NCBI RefSeq assembly: GCF_030936135.1
Contig: NC_082599.1
Coordinates: forward strand, 2,280,847-2,344,846
DNA from: Gavia stellata
Lineage: Eukaryota; Chordata; Aves; Gaviiformes; Gaviidae
Direction: 5' to 3'
Length of the DNA: 64,000 bases
Position numbers and translations under genes: made by a program. Positions 52,101-62,556 of this stretch are shown one piece after another. The first letter of the stretch is position 1. Every line of letters starts with the position of its first letter. Under the pieces are notes generated by a model. That model did not search any database and had not been told where the DNA came from. It worked only from the letters and a program-made list of their open reading frames with translations.

Positions 52101-52604
52101 CATAAATTGGTATGGTTAAATTATACAACATTTTTTATTTTATTTCACTGTGGGAATAAATTTGAGATTGGAATCCGTGAAACATAGTGTAAGTAAGTAT
52201 AGCAAATGAATGTATTAACTTGGAAAAAAGTCTGGAGAATTGCTTGGTTTTGTCTAGCGGTTCTAGTCCTAAGACTAAAAAAGAGCTGTGTCATTTAGCA
52301 TACGTGTTTTAATTAGGTATTAAAAATGCCATGACTTACCAAAGTTCTGCAGCAGATGATCAAAGTTAGGCTTTCCATCCCAAGTAACCCAATTTCTCCT
52401 GCTGCCCCAGTCTTCAGTGAATTTAGCAGAGAAAATACAGGGATGGTTGGGAATCAAATAATCCCGGAAAAAGTCCGAGTAAGTGAATGATTCCACTTTT
52501 TCTATAAAGTCAACGTGTCCTCCGGGGAGGCAGAATGCACCCTGAGATGAACTGTTGTAGTCACGAAAAAAGGCAGTGGAACAGGCGAATGTTGCCCTGT
52601 CCAT
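46169..52604 (-). CDS. JMJD4: JmjC-domain 2-oxoglutarate oxygenase JMJD4 (6 coding exons, 427 aa)
   Basis: Exons in transcript order are 52604-52340, 51696-51531, 49335-49210, 48490-48223, 47501-47355 and 46480-46169. All introns are GT-AG and the frame is kept (1284 nt including TAA). JMJD4 is an Fe(II)/2-oxoglutarate-dependent lysyl hydroxylase that modifies eRF1 in the NIKS region and supports translation termination. The product matches human JMJD4 throughout: [62 protein letters not shown] and [17 protein letters not shown]. The start ATG has an in-frame TAA about 60 nt upstream in the same exon, just after a likely acceptor (exon upper edge 52666, preceded by TTTTTTTGCCATAG). The 5' UTR therefore continues in a separate exon at the CpG island. 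Intron 2 holds a CR1 copy. Confidence 0.95.
48223..48490 (-). other. JMJD4: JMJD4 exon 4: JmjC catalytic core
   Basis: This exon encodes residues ~187-275. The Fe(II)-binding HxD motif is FHADVF (His190, Asp192 in this model). The distal histidine lies in [10 protein letters not shown] (His269 or His270). The next exon opens with [11 protein letters not shown], the conserved segment after the distal histidine in JmjC hydroxylases. All three metal-ligand positions are present, so the enzyme is predicted to be active. Confidence 0.9.
50121..51193 (-). mobile_element. CR1 LINE copy (3' ~1.07 kb) with partial reverse transcriptase, in JMJD4 intron 2
   Basis: This is the largest CR1 copy in the window, in the same orientation as JMJD4. 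A single open frame (stop near 50316, element entry near 51193) encodes the end of the CR1 reverse transcriptase, including [15 protein letters not shown] and the catalytic-type FADDTKLGG. It continues with [18 protein letters not shown] and the ORF2 C-terminus, ending [20 protein letters not shown]. The 3' end (AGAATCACAGAATCACAGAA on the plus strand) is present. It is 5'-truncated, with no endonuclease or full reverse transcriptase, so it cannot move itself. Between the coding part and the terminal block sits an abnormal G25 plus A/C-rich segment. Confidence 0.95.
50186..50300 (+). repeat. G25 homopolymer followed by A/C-rich low-complexity sequence
   Basis: Twenty-five G residues (50186-50210) are followed by about 90 bp made almost only of A and C (for example AACACAACACAACCACAAAA). 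This lies inside the CR1 3' UTR, where related copies have only a short CATCAACCCAACACCACC-like linker. Confidence 0.9.
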
Positions 52605-53481
52605 GCAGGCTGGATACCCTTCCTGGCTTAGCCAAGACAGCGTTGACCAGATGCTATCCCGTTATGCTATGGCAAAAAAACTGCTTTAAAATGTTACTTG
52701 AATCTCTAAATCCATGAAAACTCACAGGAAAATGTAAACAGCCAGAGGTAAACCAAGAAGTCATGCAGGAGCATCCCACCACGTTGGGCTAATTAGGATC
52801 TTCCATAGTTCATAGAAGTTTAATGCCGGTGGGACAACAAAGTCACCCTATGGATGGTGAAGATGTTGCTTTTCCCTCGTCACCTTCTTGCCAGGGCAAC
52901 CACTCTCTCTGGGGAGGACCAGCAAAGCCTGGTTACTTCCTAAAACAGCAGAAACATTAATTTCAGTGGGCTATCCCTGCTAAATCAATTAATTGCAGGG
53001 GTGGAGGGAAGGAAACCCCCTAAATATTTGGGGCCCTTGGATCCTGCTGCAGCCCAGTGACTGTTGGGGCTCACCCTTTTGTCAGGAGAATATATAAGCT
53101 CTGACACCCCCCACCCTCCCCAGACCTTTCTCTATGGGTCAGGCAGCAATTATAGTTTAAAAAAAAAGGTAAATAATAGTGAATAAAAGGGAAGTGTCTG
53201 GGGAGGTGGGGAAACTGGGCACAGAGGGGGAGGGAGGAGGCCCGAAGGTAAATGAGGCCACATACCCTGCAGGGATGGGCTTCAGGAGAGGGGAGACGGG
53301 GAGAGCAGGGTGCTCGGGGGGGAAAGGGGCCGCCATGAGGCAGTTCCCCCCTCACGGAGCTCCAGGGGCGGACCCGGACGCCACAGGGCGTCGCACACGC
53401 CGTCCCCGCGTTGGGCTCTCGGTCCGCCCTCGCGTCCGCAGCCCGCGGGAGCGGAGAGGACAGCGGGGGACGGATACTCAC

Positions 53482-53630
53482 CCCCGCTCCCCCGCGGGAC
53501 AGGATCCCGGGGCGAGCGGCGGCGGCGGCGGCGGCGGCGGCGGAGGGGACAGACTCCCGCGGCCGCTCACGGAACCTCGGCGCTCCGCGGGCGGGGCCCG
53601 GGGGGGGGTGAGTAGGGGAGAGCACCGGCG
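53482..53630 (-). other. JMJD4: Probable JMJD4 non-coding first exon
   Basis: On the minus strand a strong splice donor, GTGAGT, lies at 53481-53476 at the end of a GC-rich segment with no ATG. Splicing from here to the acceptor upstream of the JMJD4 start codon (exon upper edge 52666) would give a wholly non-coding exon 1. The 5' boundary is unknown. The CCG/CGG run lies within it. Confidence 0.5.
53517..53543 (+). repeat. (CGG)9 trinucleotide run
   Basis: Nine uninterrupted CGG units on the plus strand (CCG on the minus) within the CpG island. The run falls in the predicted JMJD4 5' UTR and upstream of the SNAP47 first exon. Confidence 0.95.
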
Positions 53631-53640
53631 CGCGGCTCAG

Positions 53641-56600
53641 CCAATAGCAGCGGGCGGCGGGCGCAGGCGCAGATCGTCGATGCAGGGGTTGGTGGCGGAG
53701 TGCGCTGCGCTGAGGGAGGTGGGTGCGGAGCCGGGCCTGGAGCGGGGGGCGGGCTGGGGCTGGGGGAAAGCGGGGAGGTTGGGGGGATTTAGCCGAGGTT
53801 CGGGGGAAAGGTGGAGGTTGGTAGTATCTGGGTGGGGGTGAAGGAAGGGTGGTTTGGCCTAAGCCTGAGAGGAGGATGAGGATGGAGACTTTGGGGGTTG
53901 GCCTAGGGGCAGGAATGGGGATGGGGGTCTGGCCTAGAGTTGAGGGGAAGTTATGGGAACGGGGATTTGGGTATTTAAGGTCCCTTCCAACCAAAACCGT
54001 TCTATGATTCTGTATCTGACTTGTAGATAGGTGAAGGATAGACATGAAAGGGGGAGGTGGGTCTGGCCTTGAGGAACGTGTGGGGGTTTGAATAGAATAG
54101 AATAGACTATTTCAGTTGGAAGGGGCCTACAACAGTCATCTAGTCCAACTGCCTGACCAATTCAGGGCTGACCAAGTTAAAGCATGTTATTAAGGGCATT
54201 GTCCAAATGCATCTTAAACACTGACAGGTTTGGGGCATCGACCACCTCTCTAGGAAGCCCGGTCCAGGGTTTGACCACCTTCTCAGTAAATAAATGCTTC
54301 CTAATGTCCAGTCTAAACCTCCCCTAACGCAGCCTTGAATCATTCCCACACGTCCTGTCCTTGGATCCCAGGAAGAAGAGATCAGAGAGGTCTAGAGATG
54401 AGTTTGTGCTAGAGTTGTGGCAGAGGGAGAGATGAGGATTTTGGTGGAGCCCAGCCTAGCAGTGAAGGAGACAAGAGGATTTTGGGTTACTGACCTATGG
54501 CTTTCTTTAGTAGGACTAGGGAAAAAATGGTGTCTCTTCTAGTATTGGGAAAAGGACGGAGAGTGGGGAAAGTTCTGGTGTAGCAGGTGACTGTGTTGTG
54601 TTTGGGGTGAGGAGAAGGAAGACTCTCTTTGTACTGGGAAAAAGGAAGAGAAAGGGATGGGAATATTTTTTGGAAGGGAGGAGTTCTAGCTTGGGGTAAG
54701 GAAATAGTGAGTCTTGGGGATGGCATTGGGGAAGGAGGAGGGAGCAAGCTGTGGGAGGAAGGAAGGGGGACAGAGAAGGGTTCACCCCTCAGGTGGGGCA
54801 GGGCACTGTGGGAGGGCAGGGGAGCAAGGTTTGGGAAGTGTAGATGTGTCTGTGTTTTGGGTTGGAGAGGTTGAGACAGGGTCAAGGTTGAAAGGAAGGC
54901 TGATGAGGTTTAACCTGGATGTTGTAGGGGCTGGTGTGGCTTAAAGGATGGGAACTGAGACAGTCCAATACTTAAATGTATTTGGGAGAGGTTGGTGGGA
55001 CTTCGGTCTTCTATAAAGTTGCTTTGTGTCGGAAATGGAGTGGGATCAAAGTGTTTTTTCTATAGAAGGATGGAAATGTGTTCATGTGCAGAAGCCTCTC
55101 AGTCTAGAGCTGTTCTTTAGTGGGAATCTGTTGATCTTTTGAGATGAGGGGAGCTGAATTTCTCTGTGTGCCATAGTAGAGAGGCACTGTGTGTCTTTGC
55201 GTGCTGCACCTTTTGGAGGGTCACCCCTGAGTACTTTTCATCTTGTAGCATCATTTGGAGAATTGTAGAGTTAGAAACCTGGTGGAACTGCGTCTTAGAC
55301 CTTTAGTTAAAGAGGGGGGGAGAGTCACTTGATAGGCCTTACAAACATTTTTATTGTGAGGGTTGTTGGGCTCATAGGAATGTTAAGCTCATCATTTGCC
55401 AGATAGTAGCTTTGGGAATAAACCACTAAAGATGATGATCCTATGGAAACTTGGAGGAGGAGAAAAAGTAAACAAACACCAACACATTAGAAGCGTGTGC
55501 AGAAATGTTCTGCACATAATTAGCAACGGCAGATGAGAAGAATCTGTGATGAAGTTCTGGAGGCTCTGAGGTAGACACATTGCAAAGGGATGGTGTTCTG
55601 CTCGTGAGCTGACAGCACCTTCTCCCAGTGTATGTAGTATCTCCTCACACCTAGGGTAATTAGTAATGCTTATGTTTTATTGAATGGTCTCGAAGTACTT
55701 CACAAGAGAAGGTGAGTCACCTCCTTTTTATAGAAGCAGCCACCGAGTTATGTGTTAGCTAAAGAATTTGTTGTGGTGACGCTGCCGGAAGTGTAATCCA
55801 CGTCTCTTTCCTGCTAATCCAAGTTCTTGTTCTGTGCTGCTGTGTGTAGCTGTGTATGATACCACGCTTGATTTGGGGGGCAGCTCTGCCAAAAAGACAA
55901 ACTGTTTGCTAAAAAAAGAGGTGATTTACAGGATGTGGATAATGTGTTGATGTTGGAGAGCCCAGATTGGGAGAGACTGCATGTGTCATCCGGTCTGTAG
56001 ATAAATGTGTAGGCAAACATAGGTTTCTTTAAAAAACACGAAGGAATTTGCACCTCGAATCCTGTGTTCAGTTTTGGGCCCCTCACTCCCAGAAGGACAC
56101 TGAGGTGCTGGAGCGTGTCCAGAGAAGGGCGATGAAGCTGGTGAGGGGTCTGGAGCACAAGTCTGATGAGGAGCGGCTGAGGGAGCTGGGGTTGTTCAGT
56201 CTGGAGAAGAGGAGGCTGAGGGGAGACCTCATCGCTCTCTGTAACTCCCTGAAAGGGGGTTGCAGAGGGGTGGGTGTTGGTCTCTTCTCCCAAGTGGCTA
56301 GCAACAGGACAAGAGAAGTGACTAGCAACAGGACAAGAGGAGATGGCCTCAAGTTGTGCCAGGGGAGGTTCAGGCTGGATATTAGGAAGAATTTCTTTCC
56401 TGAGAGAGTGGTGAAGCACTGGACCAGGCTGCATGGGGAGGTGCTGGAGTCACCATCCCTGGAGGCGTTCAAGGAACGTGTAGACGTGGCATTGTGGGAC
56501 ATGGTTTAGTGGGCATGGTGGGGTTGGGATGATGGTTGGACTTCATGATCTTACAGGTCTTTTCCAACCTTAGTGATTCTGTGAATTTATTGTGAAATCA

Positions 56601-59600
56601 TTGAAATCATGTCTCTTCCTCTTCCACTGCATACAGGGAAGTGGTTTAAGGATTGTAACCCTCTCAAGTTTATGAACCTCTTCTTGACTGTATTTACAAG
56701 TAATTTAAAGCCATTTTTTTTAATTTTTTTTCTGCCAGCCTAGTGCTTTGCATGGTATTCTGAAGGACTTGCATCTGTTTGTTGTTGGGACTTTTTTTGT
56801 TTGTTGTGTTTGTGGGTTTTTTTCATTTCTGGGTGGGAATACTGAAATGGTATGTTTTTTTGCAGGTGAGGCTTTTTTCAGTGTGTTTTACAGAACCACG
56901 ACTATACCGTGTCTTGCAATATAAGGAATTTCTAGCCATGTTTTAGGAGGAATAGAACGGGAGTGACATAATGCTGATCTTCAAGAGGTGGGGTCAAAAC
57001 AAAGCCATGGGAGGAGGATAGGAGAGAGATCCTGAATTTTGAGTAATAGTTCCTTGTAGTAAACCAGCTGTGTAAGTGGCAGAAGGCCTCTAGCTCAGCA
57101 TTTCTGAAATGGGATTTTCAAAACTTTAGGAAATATGGGGGGAAAAAGATCTTTTCATTTTGAAGGACAGTAGCTGAGCTATTTGGTCTTTAGCGGTGAG
57201 CTCACTGTTTACGTCAGAGATGAAGTTGATATATTTAACATTGCTTTTCATTGCACAGCTCAAGTATGATGAGGCGTCCTCCGTGTAGGTGCTGTACAAG
57301 CTAACAAAAGAGAAGCAGAGGCAAGGTTCTGTTTTATAAAAGGCAAAGTGCTGCCAGTAGATGAAACCAATAAGTTTCTTTAATATTAGACTTTAGGAGA
57401 ATGGAGTTACAAAAGTAACAGCATAACAATGGTTTTTAGCTGCTCAAAAACCGTAATCACAGGTTAATGCCCGACATGATACGACACAATGCGTGAGTGT
57501 CATAGGTGAAGTACATTTATATGACCTTTTCCAGCGAACTTCAAATGGTTGTGACTATTTCTCCTTTTGTTTGGTTAACATTGGTAAAATTTCTTGTGTG
57601 TTTTAATGTGACTACTTGAAGTCTTGTGTTAAATTATAGTATCCTGTTGAATGTTCATAAATAGTAGCTATGATCTGTACTGTTGACTATTGTTTTCATT
57701 GTTGAATAAAATCAATCCTAGTTATCCTTAGGTACATCTATATTTCTGCTTGGTTTAAATTTCTTCTCTGAGAAGGGTGAGAGAGAAGGAAAAAAAAAAA
57801 GTTGCGCAGATCTGATGCTAATTAAAACGTCATTATATTGGGGAAAAACGTGCTAGAACAATGAATGGATTTAATTACCAAATAGGTTTTTGCTTGGAAA
57901 TTCTGGCCTGAGGCACAGAAAGGAGCTGACTATCAAGCAAAGCCTTTAAGCTCTCAGGTGAGTCAAAAGTCATATGACCCAAGGCATGTGCACATATATA
58001 TACACAGGTCAAGTGACTGCTTCGTTTCTTCTCCTGGACTGAGAGGACTTGTTTTACTCTTAGATCCAAGGTTAAATATCCATTCTCTATTCTTTATATA
58101 TTTTTGGTAACGGTCATAGTAGGATTTTTACTTTAGGTTTGGGGTTTTTTTACCTGCTCTTTTGGACTTTGAAGAGAAAAAAATACTCAGGAAAAAAAAA
58201 TCTACCTACGGATGGACAGTTCTGTACAGGCAGCAGCCCCCAAAAGGCTGCCTGAGAGTGCTGTGTCTACAGATAGAGGTAAGGAGCTTGAGATATGGTT
58301 TAGGAAGATCTTTTTTCATGGCACAGTTGTGAGACTGCATCAGACATTAGTATTTTCACAACCTTAATGGTGGGGAGCAGGCTCGAGAGAAAATACTGCC
58401 TTGATGGGGAGCTAGTGGTGGTTGGAGAGAGTTTGAGGAGCTCTTAGCGTGTGAAAATGGGCTCTAGGCTGAGATTTTACAAAAGTTTAAGAGTCATTTG
58501 CTTGTTTACAATTTCTCCTTGCCTCCCTAGTACGGCTGTGCCTGGCTGAAGGTGGCTGTTGCTCTTAGCAAGGTCTAGGAGTTGTTTTTCAGATGATGTT
58601 CTGTGGTGCCTGTCCTAGCAGTGAGCATTGAGAAACCTGCATTTGGTTCCAGGTTTCCCTTGTGATCTTCTGTGAGGTGTATAATCTTTCGATGTCTTGG
58701 TTTCATCATTATTTATAGATACTATTTCTAAAATAACATCTTGGGGCAACGGGATGTTGTGAGCAGTGTGCTGATCTTGGTGAGATTTTCAGAAATTGGT
58801 ATAAGTAGCAAAGACATGCACAGGGTGGGGCAAGGGGATGTGAGCTACTTCGTAGGAGCTGAGATCTGTTGCGTTCCTGAATTTGATACACTGTTTTGAT
58901 AGACGGGGAGGCTGCTGATGGATTTTTTTAAACTATTATTTTTTCCTGGGTCTGATGGGAGCTCTTTCAGCACATTTCATTTGCCTTTGCAGTATATTTA
59001 GGGTATGAGGAGTTTGAGGATGTAATACAAGATATTTATTTTTGTTTATTGTCTGTTTACTATTGTATTTACTTTAAACCTAGGCAGTTTCAAACAGTTA
59101 AGCCTAATCGGGATTTGTAATTTGTCAATCCTGATTAATAAAGCTGTAACATGATTTAGTTTCAACTGTCATTGATTTCAACACTAATGTAACTTCCGCT
59201 GTTGTTTAACCTGACATAGTTGTCAGTTATGGTGGCAGACAATATATCGTTATTAGCACATGATTGTGTATCCGTATTAGAAACATTTTCCACTTAAAGT
59301 ATCCTGTAAAAGCCTGCTTGGGAAGCCCACTGCTGATGTTTGTTTCTTTGCAGTCACATTTGACTGCTTGTTAAAAAGTATTTTTTTTCTTCTCTGTTTC
59401 TTTGTGAATAACTTACTTTCTTTCTATCATACAGAAGAAGAAAAACCACTTTTAAATAGAAATTAGAATTGTTGGCTACTCACAAAGCCCAGTCAGTCTG
59501 GAAAAAAACATTCTCTTTATCAGATCTGTCTGATCTAACCTCGCTGCATTAAAGGAGTTAGCTTCCTTTTCTAGATGGAGGAAATGAGGCTGGAGCTTTT

Positions 59601-62556
59601 ACCTCTTTCATCAAATTATTAATTTATATAGCAAATGATTGATAAAGCTGTTAGAAATAATTTTTCCTAGAACTTGCTGTTGTTTTGTGGGCTCTAGCTA
59701 CTCACTTAAATCAGGTTTCTGTGGCCTTTTTCCCCCCTCTCTTTGGTCAATAAAAAATTGCAGAGAGATGACTTCTCACTGGATTGCAGTTTTATTACGG
59801 CTAAAGAGCTTGCAAATTTTCACGTTAAACTCCAGTTGCTTTGTAAACTTATTTTTTCTCCATTTGCATCAGTAAAACTCATAATGCCATGGAAATAAGG
59901 TATGAAAACCAAAGTAAAGATTTGTGTGGAATATGACATACCATGAGTAGTCCTTATCTCAGTAATACTGAAGTTTTGAATATATTTAATAAACGAAGTC
60001 ATTGGAACTGGATGCAGAGTTAGAGAGCTCTCTTTAATGGTTATTAATGATGCAGCAGTCTGAAGGTGCTGGGAGATCTTCGGCTTGTGTTATAGGAATT
60101 CACACCAGTGCTACCTGAAAAAGGACTATTAGCTTTTTTATTTGCATTAGGATTCCTAGACATCTCCTTAAAGGGAACAGATTGTACTGAAGTAAAAAGG
60201 TGTAATTAGTGTCAGTGTCAACTGGGGATTTTGTGGTGGAGCTTTCTTCATTTATTGCGCCATACAAGTAGCAGAACACCTTGAGATAATGTTACAGCAC
60301 TAATCTGTAAATTGTGCTATGATACATCAAAGGCTTTGAGAAGATAATGAGTATGTGAGCAATTAAATCATAATGGGTGTTCACAAAGAAGTTAGTTGTG
60401 GAATGTAATTGGTCTTCAGTGTTCATGCTGAAAACAGTAGCATTATGAAGGAGACGTTACAGGAAACAATCTGACCTACAAGAAGCCTTTTTGGAAGTGT
60501 GGAGAGATGCCACTCCAGATAGGTTTCATTTAATTTACCGTTCCAAATTTGAGATTGTTTTGATGTAAGCAAGCCAGGCCCAAGGTGTATGACAGCTCCG
60601 TGTTTTCTCACTGGGATTCCAGATACCGGTGAGCAAGTCTTCTAGGATTAATATTATGTTGTCAAATAGCATCACGGGCTCCCAGGAACACATGGCCTGT
60701 CACAGAGGTGCAATGAAATCACCATTGCCCTGGACGTTGTGTCCTTTCATGCTGAGTGAACAGAGTCAGTTCTGCTGTTCTTTTAAGCCTCTGTCACTCC
60801 TGCTGCTGCTTGCTCCGCTGTCACGTGTGTGGAGTTACTCTGCGTGCCATGCCAGCAGCACCTCTTCCAATACCACTATGGCATCTATTTCATCTTAACT
60901 TCCACTTGGGTCGGTCAGGGTTTTCTCAGCAGCACTGCTGAGTGGTTTCAGTTCTTCCCAAACTCCTATTTCCAAACATTTTTGGTAGTAACTGAGAAAC
61001 AAAGAATATTCCACAGAAGAAATACTACAGATTTGGGGCGTTTATTTTGGCTGCATTGTTCTACCAGAAGTTCTGTTATCCACTTGAGTTTTGTAAGGTA
61101 GGTATTTTTGCAAGTCTCCTGAGACCAAGAGTGATGGTCTGAGACAGTGACGATTTCTGAAGAATATTTATCCATTTGTGGCTGGGTGTTTCTGCTCTTT
61201 TAATGATTGTGAGTTCTGGTCAGAGGTGGTTTTGGTTTCAGCTGCACTGTTGAATGCATTGGATAGACATTCTGTGTGTGTTCTTAACATACCTGGATGT
61301 TGAGATACCAGAGTGGAAGAACCAGTTATTTATTGTGATTGTTGTAGCTATATATTGATGAGCTTGTGTTTTGGTATATTCTGGATTTTCTTCAGTGCTT
61401 GTTGGTCTATGGGAAGCTGCTTCTGATGATGAGGTAGGGAATGGAAAACTTTTTACATGATCGCTTCCCAGTAAAAAGGGGTATGTGATAGACTCAGAAA
61501 AGTTAGTAAAATTTTTTCATGATTCTGTTTTTGGTAGATACCCCTCCACCCAAAAATATGAACATATGCCTGGGAACATGTAGACTAATCTAATTATAAA
61601 GCACCTCCCCTGTCCAAAACAGCCCAGCAGGTATTAAATATCCAGGGCGTTAATGCAATAGTCATTTGAAGTTTGTGCTGTTGTAAATCATGTGCTGGAA
61701 CATGATGAGAACATTATAAAAAGGGGAGTCAGTGCTGTTATGGAGGGGGCAATAAGATTAATAGTCCTCCTCAGAAAGGGTGAGCCATTCTGAGGGAAAT
61801 ATTTGGATGGTTAGGAATGGTTACCAAATTTTGTAACCCATCTGTACCTATTTCCAAATCTGTCTTGGGTGTGCACCTGAAAGGTTATAGTGAAACTGCT
61901 GGAAGCCAGCTGTGGATGGGATTAATTACTTATGGGTGTTTGTAACATCAGCTTTTATACGTTGCTAAGGATTCTTGCATTTTTTCCTCTTTTATTCTAG
62001 TTTCTCCTTCTGGCTTTGAGAGTGTTGCTCTTGTAGAAGAGGATCTGAACGGCGAGCTGATGAACGAAGACATACGTATCCATAGCTGGCCTTGTTCTTA
62101 CTATTTGGACACCAGCAAACAATGGGTCTCTGGCAGACTCTCGCTGACTCCTGTTGCGATCAAATTTACAGCTGACAAGACTGGAGAGCTTTTGGTCAAC
62201 TTCCATCTTTCTAGTATCAGTGAGATCAAGAAGGAATCTTCAAATTTAATCTTCAGCTCCCTTACCATCTTAGAGAAGAACACCAAGCACTGGTTCAGTT
62301 CTCTGCAACCCAACAGAAATGTGGTGTTCAACATCCTTGAGCACTTCTGGAGGGAGCAGTTGCTGTCAAGCCAAGGTGCAGGAGCAGAAGCAGCAGCTTT
62401 GCAGTCAACAAAGGGAAAAGAACTCACTGGGTTATTGAGTGGATCACAGAAACGACTGGAGGACACAGCAAAAGTGCTGCATTATCAGGGCGAGCAGTTT
62501 GATAACATTATGAGAGGACTCAACAAGATTGAAGGGGATATGGATGTAGCAGACAG
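53641..62556 (+). CDS. SNAP47: SNAP47, 5' part: exon 1 (non-coding) and first coding exon; gene continues past the window
   Basis: A likely first exon ends at 53718 (GGGAG|GTGGGT). The first coding exon is 62001-62556, with the ATG at 62060, and ends at GACAG|GTATGG. It encodes 165 complete codons. The sequence [20 protein letters not shown] and the block [18 protein letters not shown] match the PH-like N-terminus of human SNAP47. [20 protein letters not shown], followed by [18 protein letters not shown], is the first (Qb) SNARE helix. SNAP47 is a SNAP25-family SNARE without the palmitoylated cysteine cluster, acting in intracellular and synaptic membrane fusion. The frame is open from the ATG back to 62003, but joining to the predicted exon 1 gives no in-frame ATG there, so 62060 is the best start. 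No later exon was recognised up to 64000. Confidence 0.9.
53977..54014 (+). mobile_element. Tiny CR1 3' terminus
   Basis: AAGGTCCCTTCCAACC followed by GTTCTATGATTCTGT, the sense-strand CR1 3' end. Only about 38 bp survive. Confidence 0.7.
54091..54380 (-). mobile_element. Older CR1 LINE 3'-end fragment in SNAP47 intron 1
   Basis: It begins with AATAG repeats and TTTCAGTTGGAAGGGGCCTA, then CATCTAGTCCAACTGCCTGA. It then carries the complement of a diverged ORF2 C-terminus (GGGCATTGTCCAAATGCATC, AGTCTAAACCTCCCCTAACG). The consensus differs from the AAAAGACC copies, so this is a different and older CR1 subfamily. It is antisense to SNAP47. Confidence 0.85.
56049..56586 (+). mobile_element. CR1 LINE fragment (3' 0.54 kb) in SNAP47 intron 1
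   Basis: An open frame to 56509 encodes the ORF2 C-terminus ([40 protein letters not shown]), ending at its normal stop. It is followed by GTTGGACTTCATGATCTTAC, AGGTCTTTTCCAACCTTAG and TGATTCTGTGAA. It is the same subfamily as the 50.1-51.2 kb copy. It carries an in-frame 24-bp tandem duplication at 56293-56340. It is sense to SNAP47 and not mobile. Confidence 0.95.
56587..62000 (+). other. Remainder of SNAP47 intron 1
   Basis: AT-rich intronic sequence without recognisable coding exons or intact transposons. It contains several short homopolymers (for example A10 near 57.79 kb). The intron ends in a good pyrimidine-rich acceptor, CCTCTTTTATTCTAG, at 61986-62000. Confidence 0.75.

Larger units (their letters stand above)
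53200..53900. promoter_or_regulatory. CpG island: shared JMJD4/SNAP47 bidirectional promoter
   Basis: This is the only clearly CpG-dense stretch in the window. JMJD4 leaves leftward and SNAP47 rightward. Visible elements include a CCAAT box (CCAATAG at 53641) and a near-perfect NRF1-type site (GCGCAGGCGC, 53661-53670). No TATA box was seen. Head-to-head JMJD4/SNAP47 is also the human arrangement. Long open frames here on both strands (up to 324 codons) result from GC richness and have Arg/Pro/Gly-biased composition. Confidence 0.8.
53719..54960 (+). other. G-rich, C-poor start of SNAP47 intron 1
   Basis: Directly after the first SNAP47 exon the plus strand is dominated by G with few C (for example GAGCGGGGGGCGGGCTGGGG and TTGGGGGGATTTAG). 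It stays purine-rich to about 54.96 kb, interrupted by CR1 sequence. A TGGCCTA motif recurs at 53855, 53899 and 53930 with a variant at 54064, suggesting a decayed tandem repeat. Confidence 0.7.

Noticed and set aside
53071-54045. 324-codon minus-strand and 220-codon plus-strand open frames at the CpG island
   Set aside because: Pro/Arg- and Gly/Arg-rich translations caused by high GC and few stop codons. They overlap the promoter and first exons of JMJD4 and SNAP47 and show no domain.
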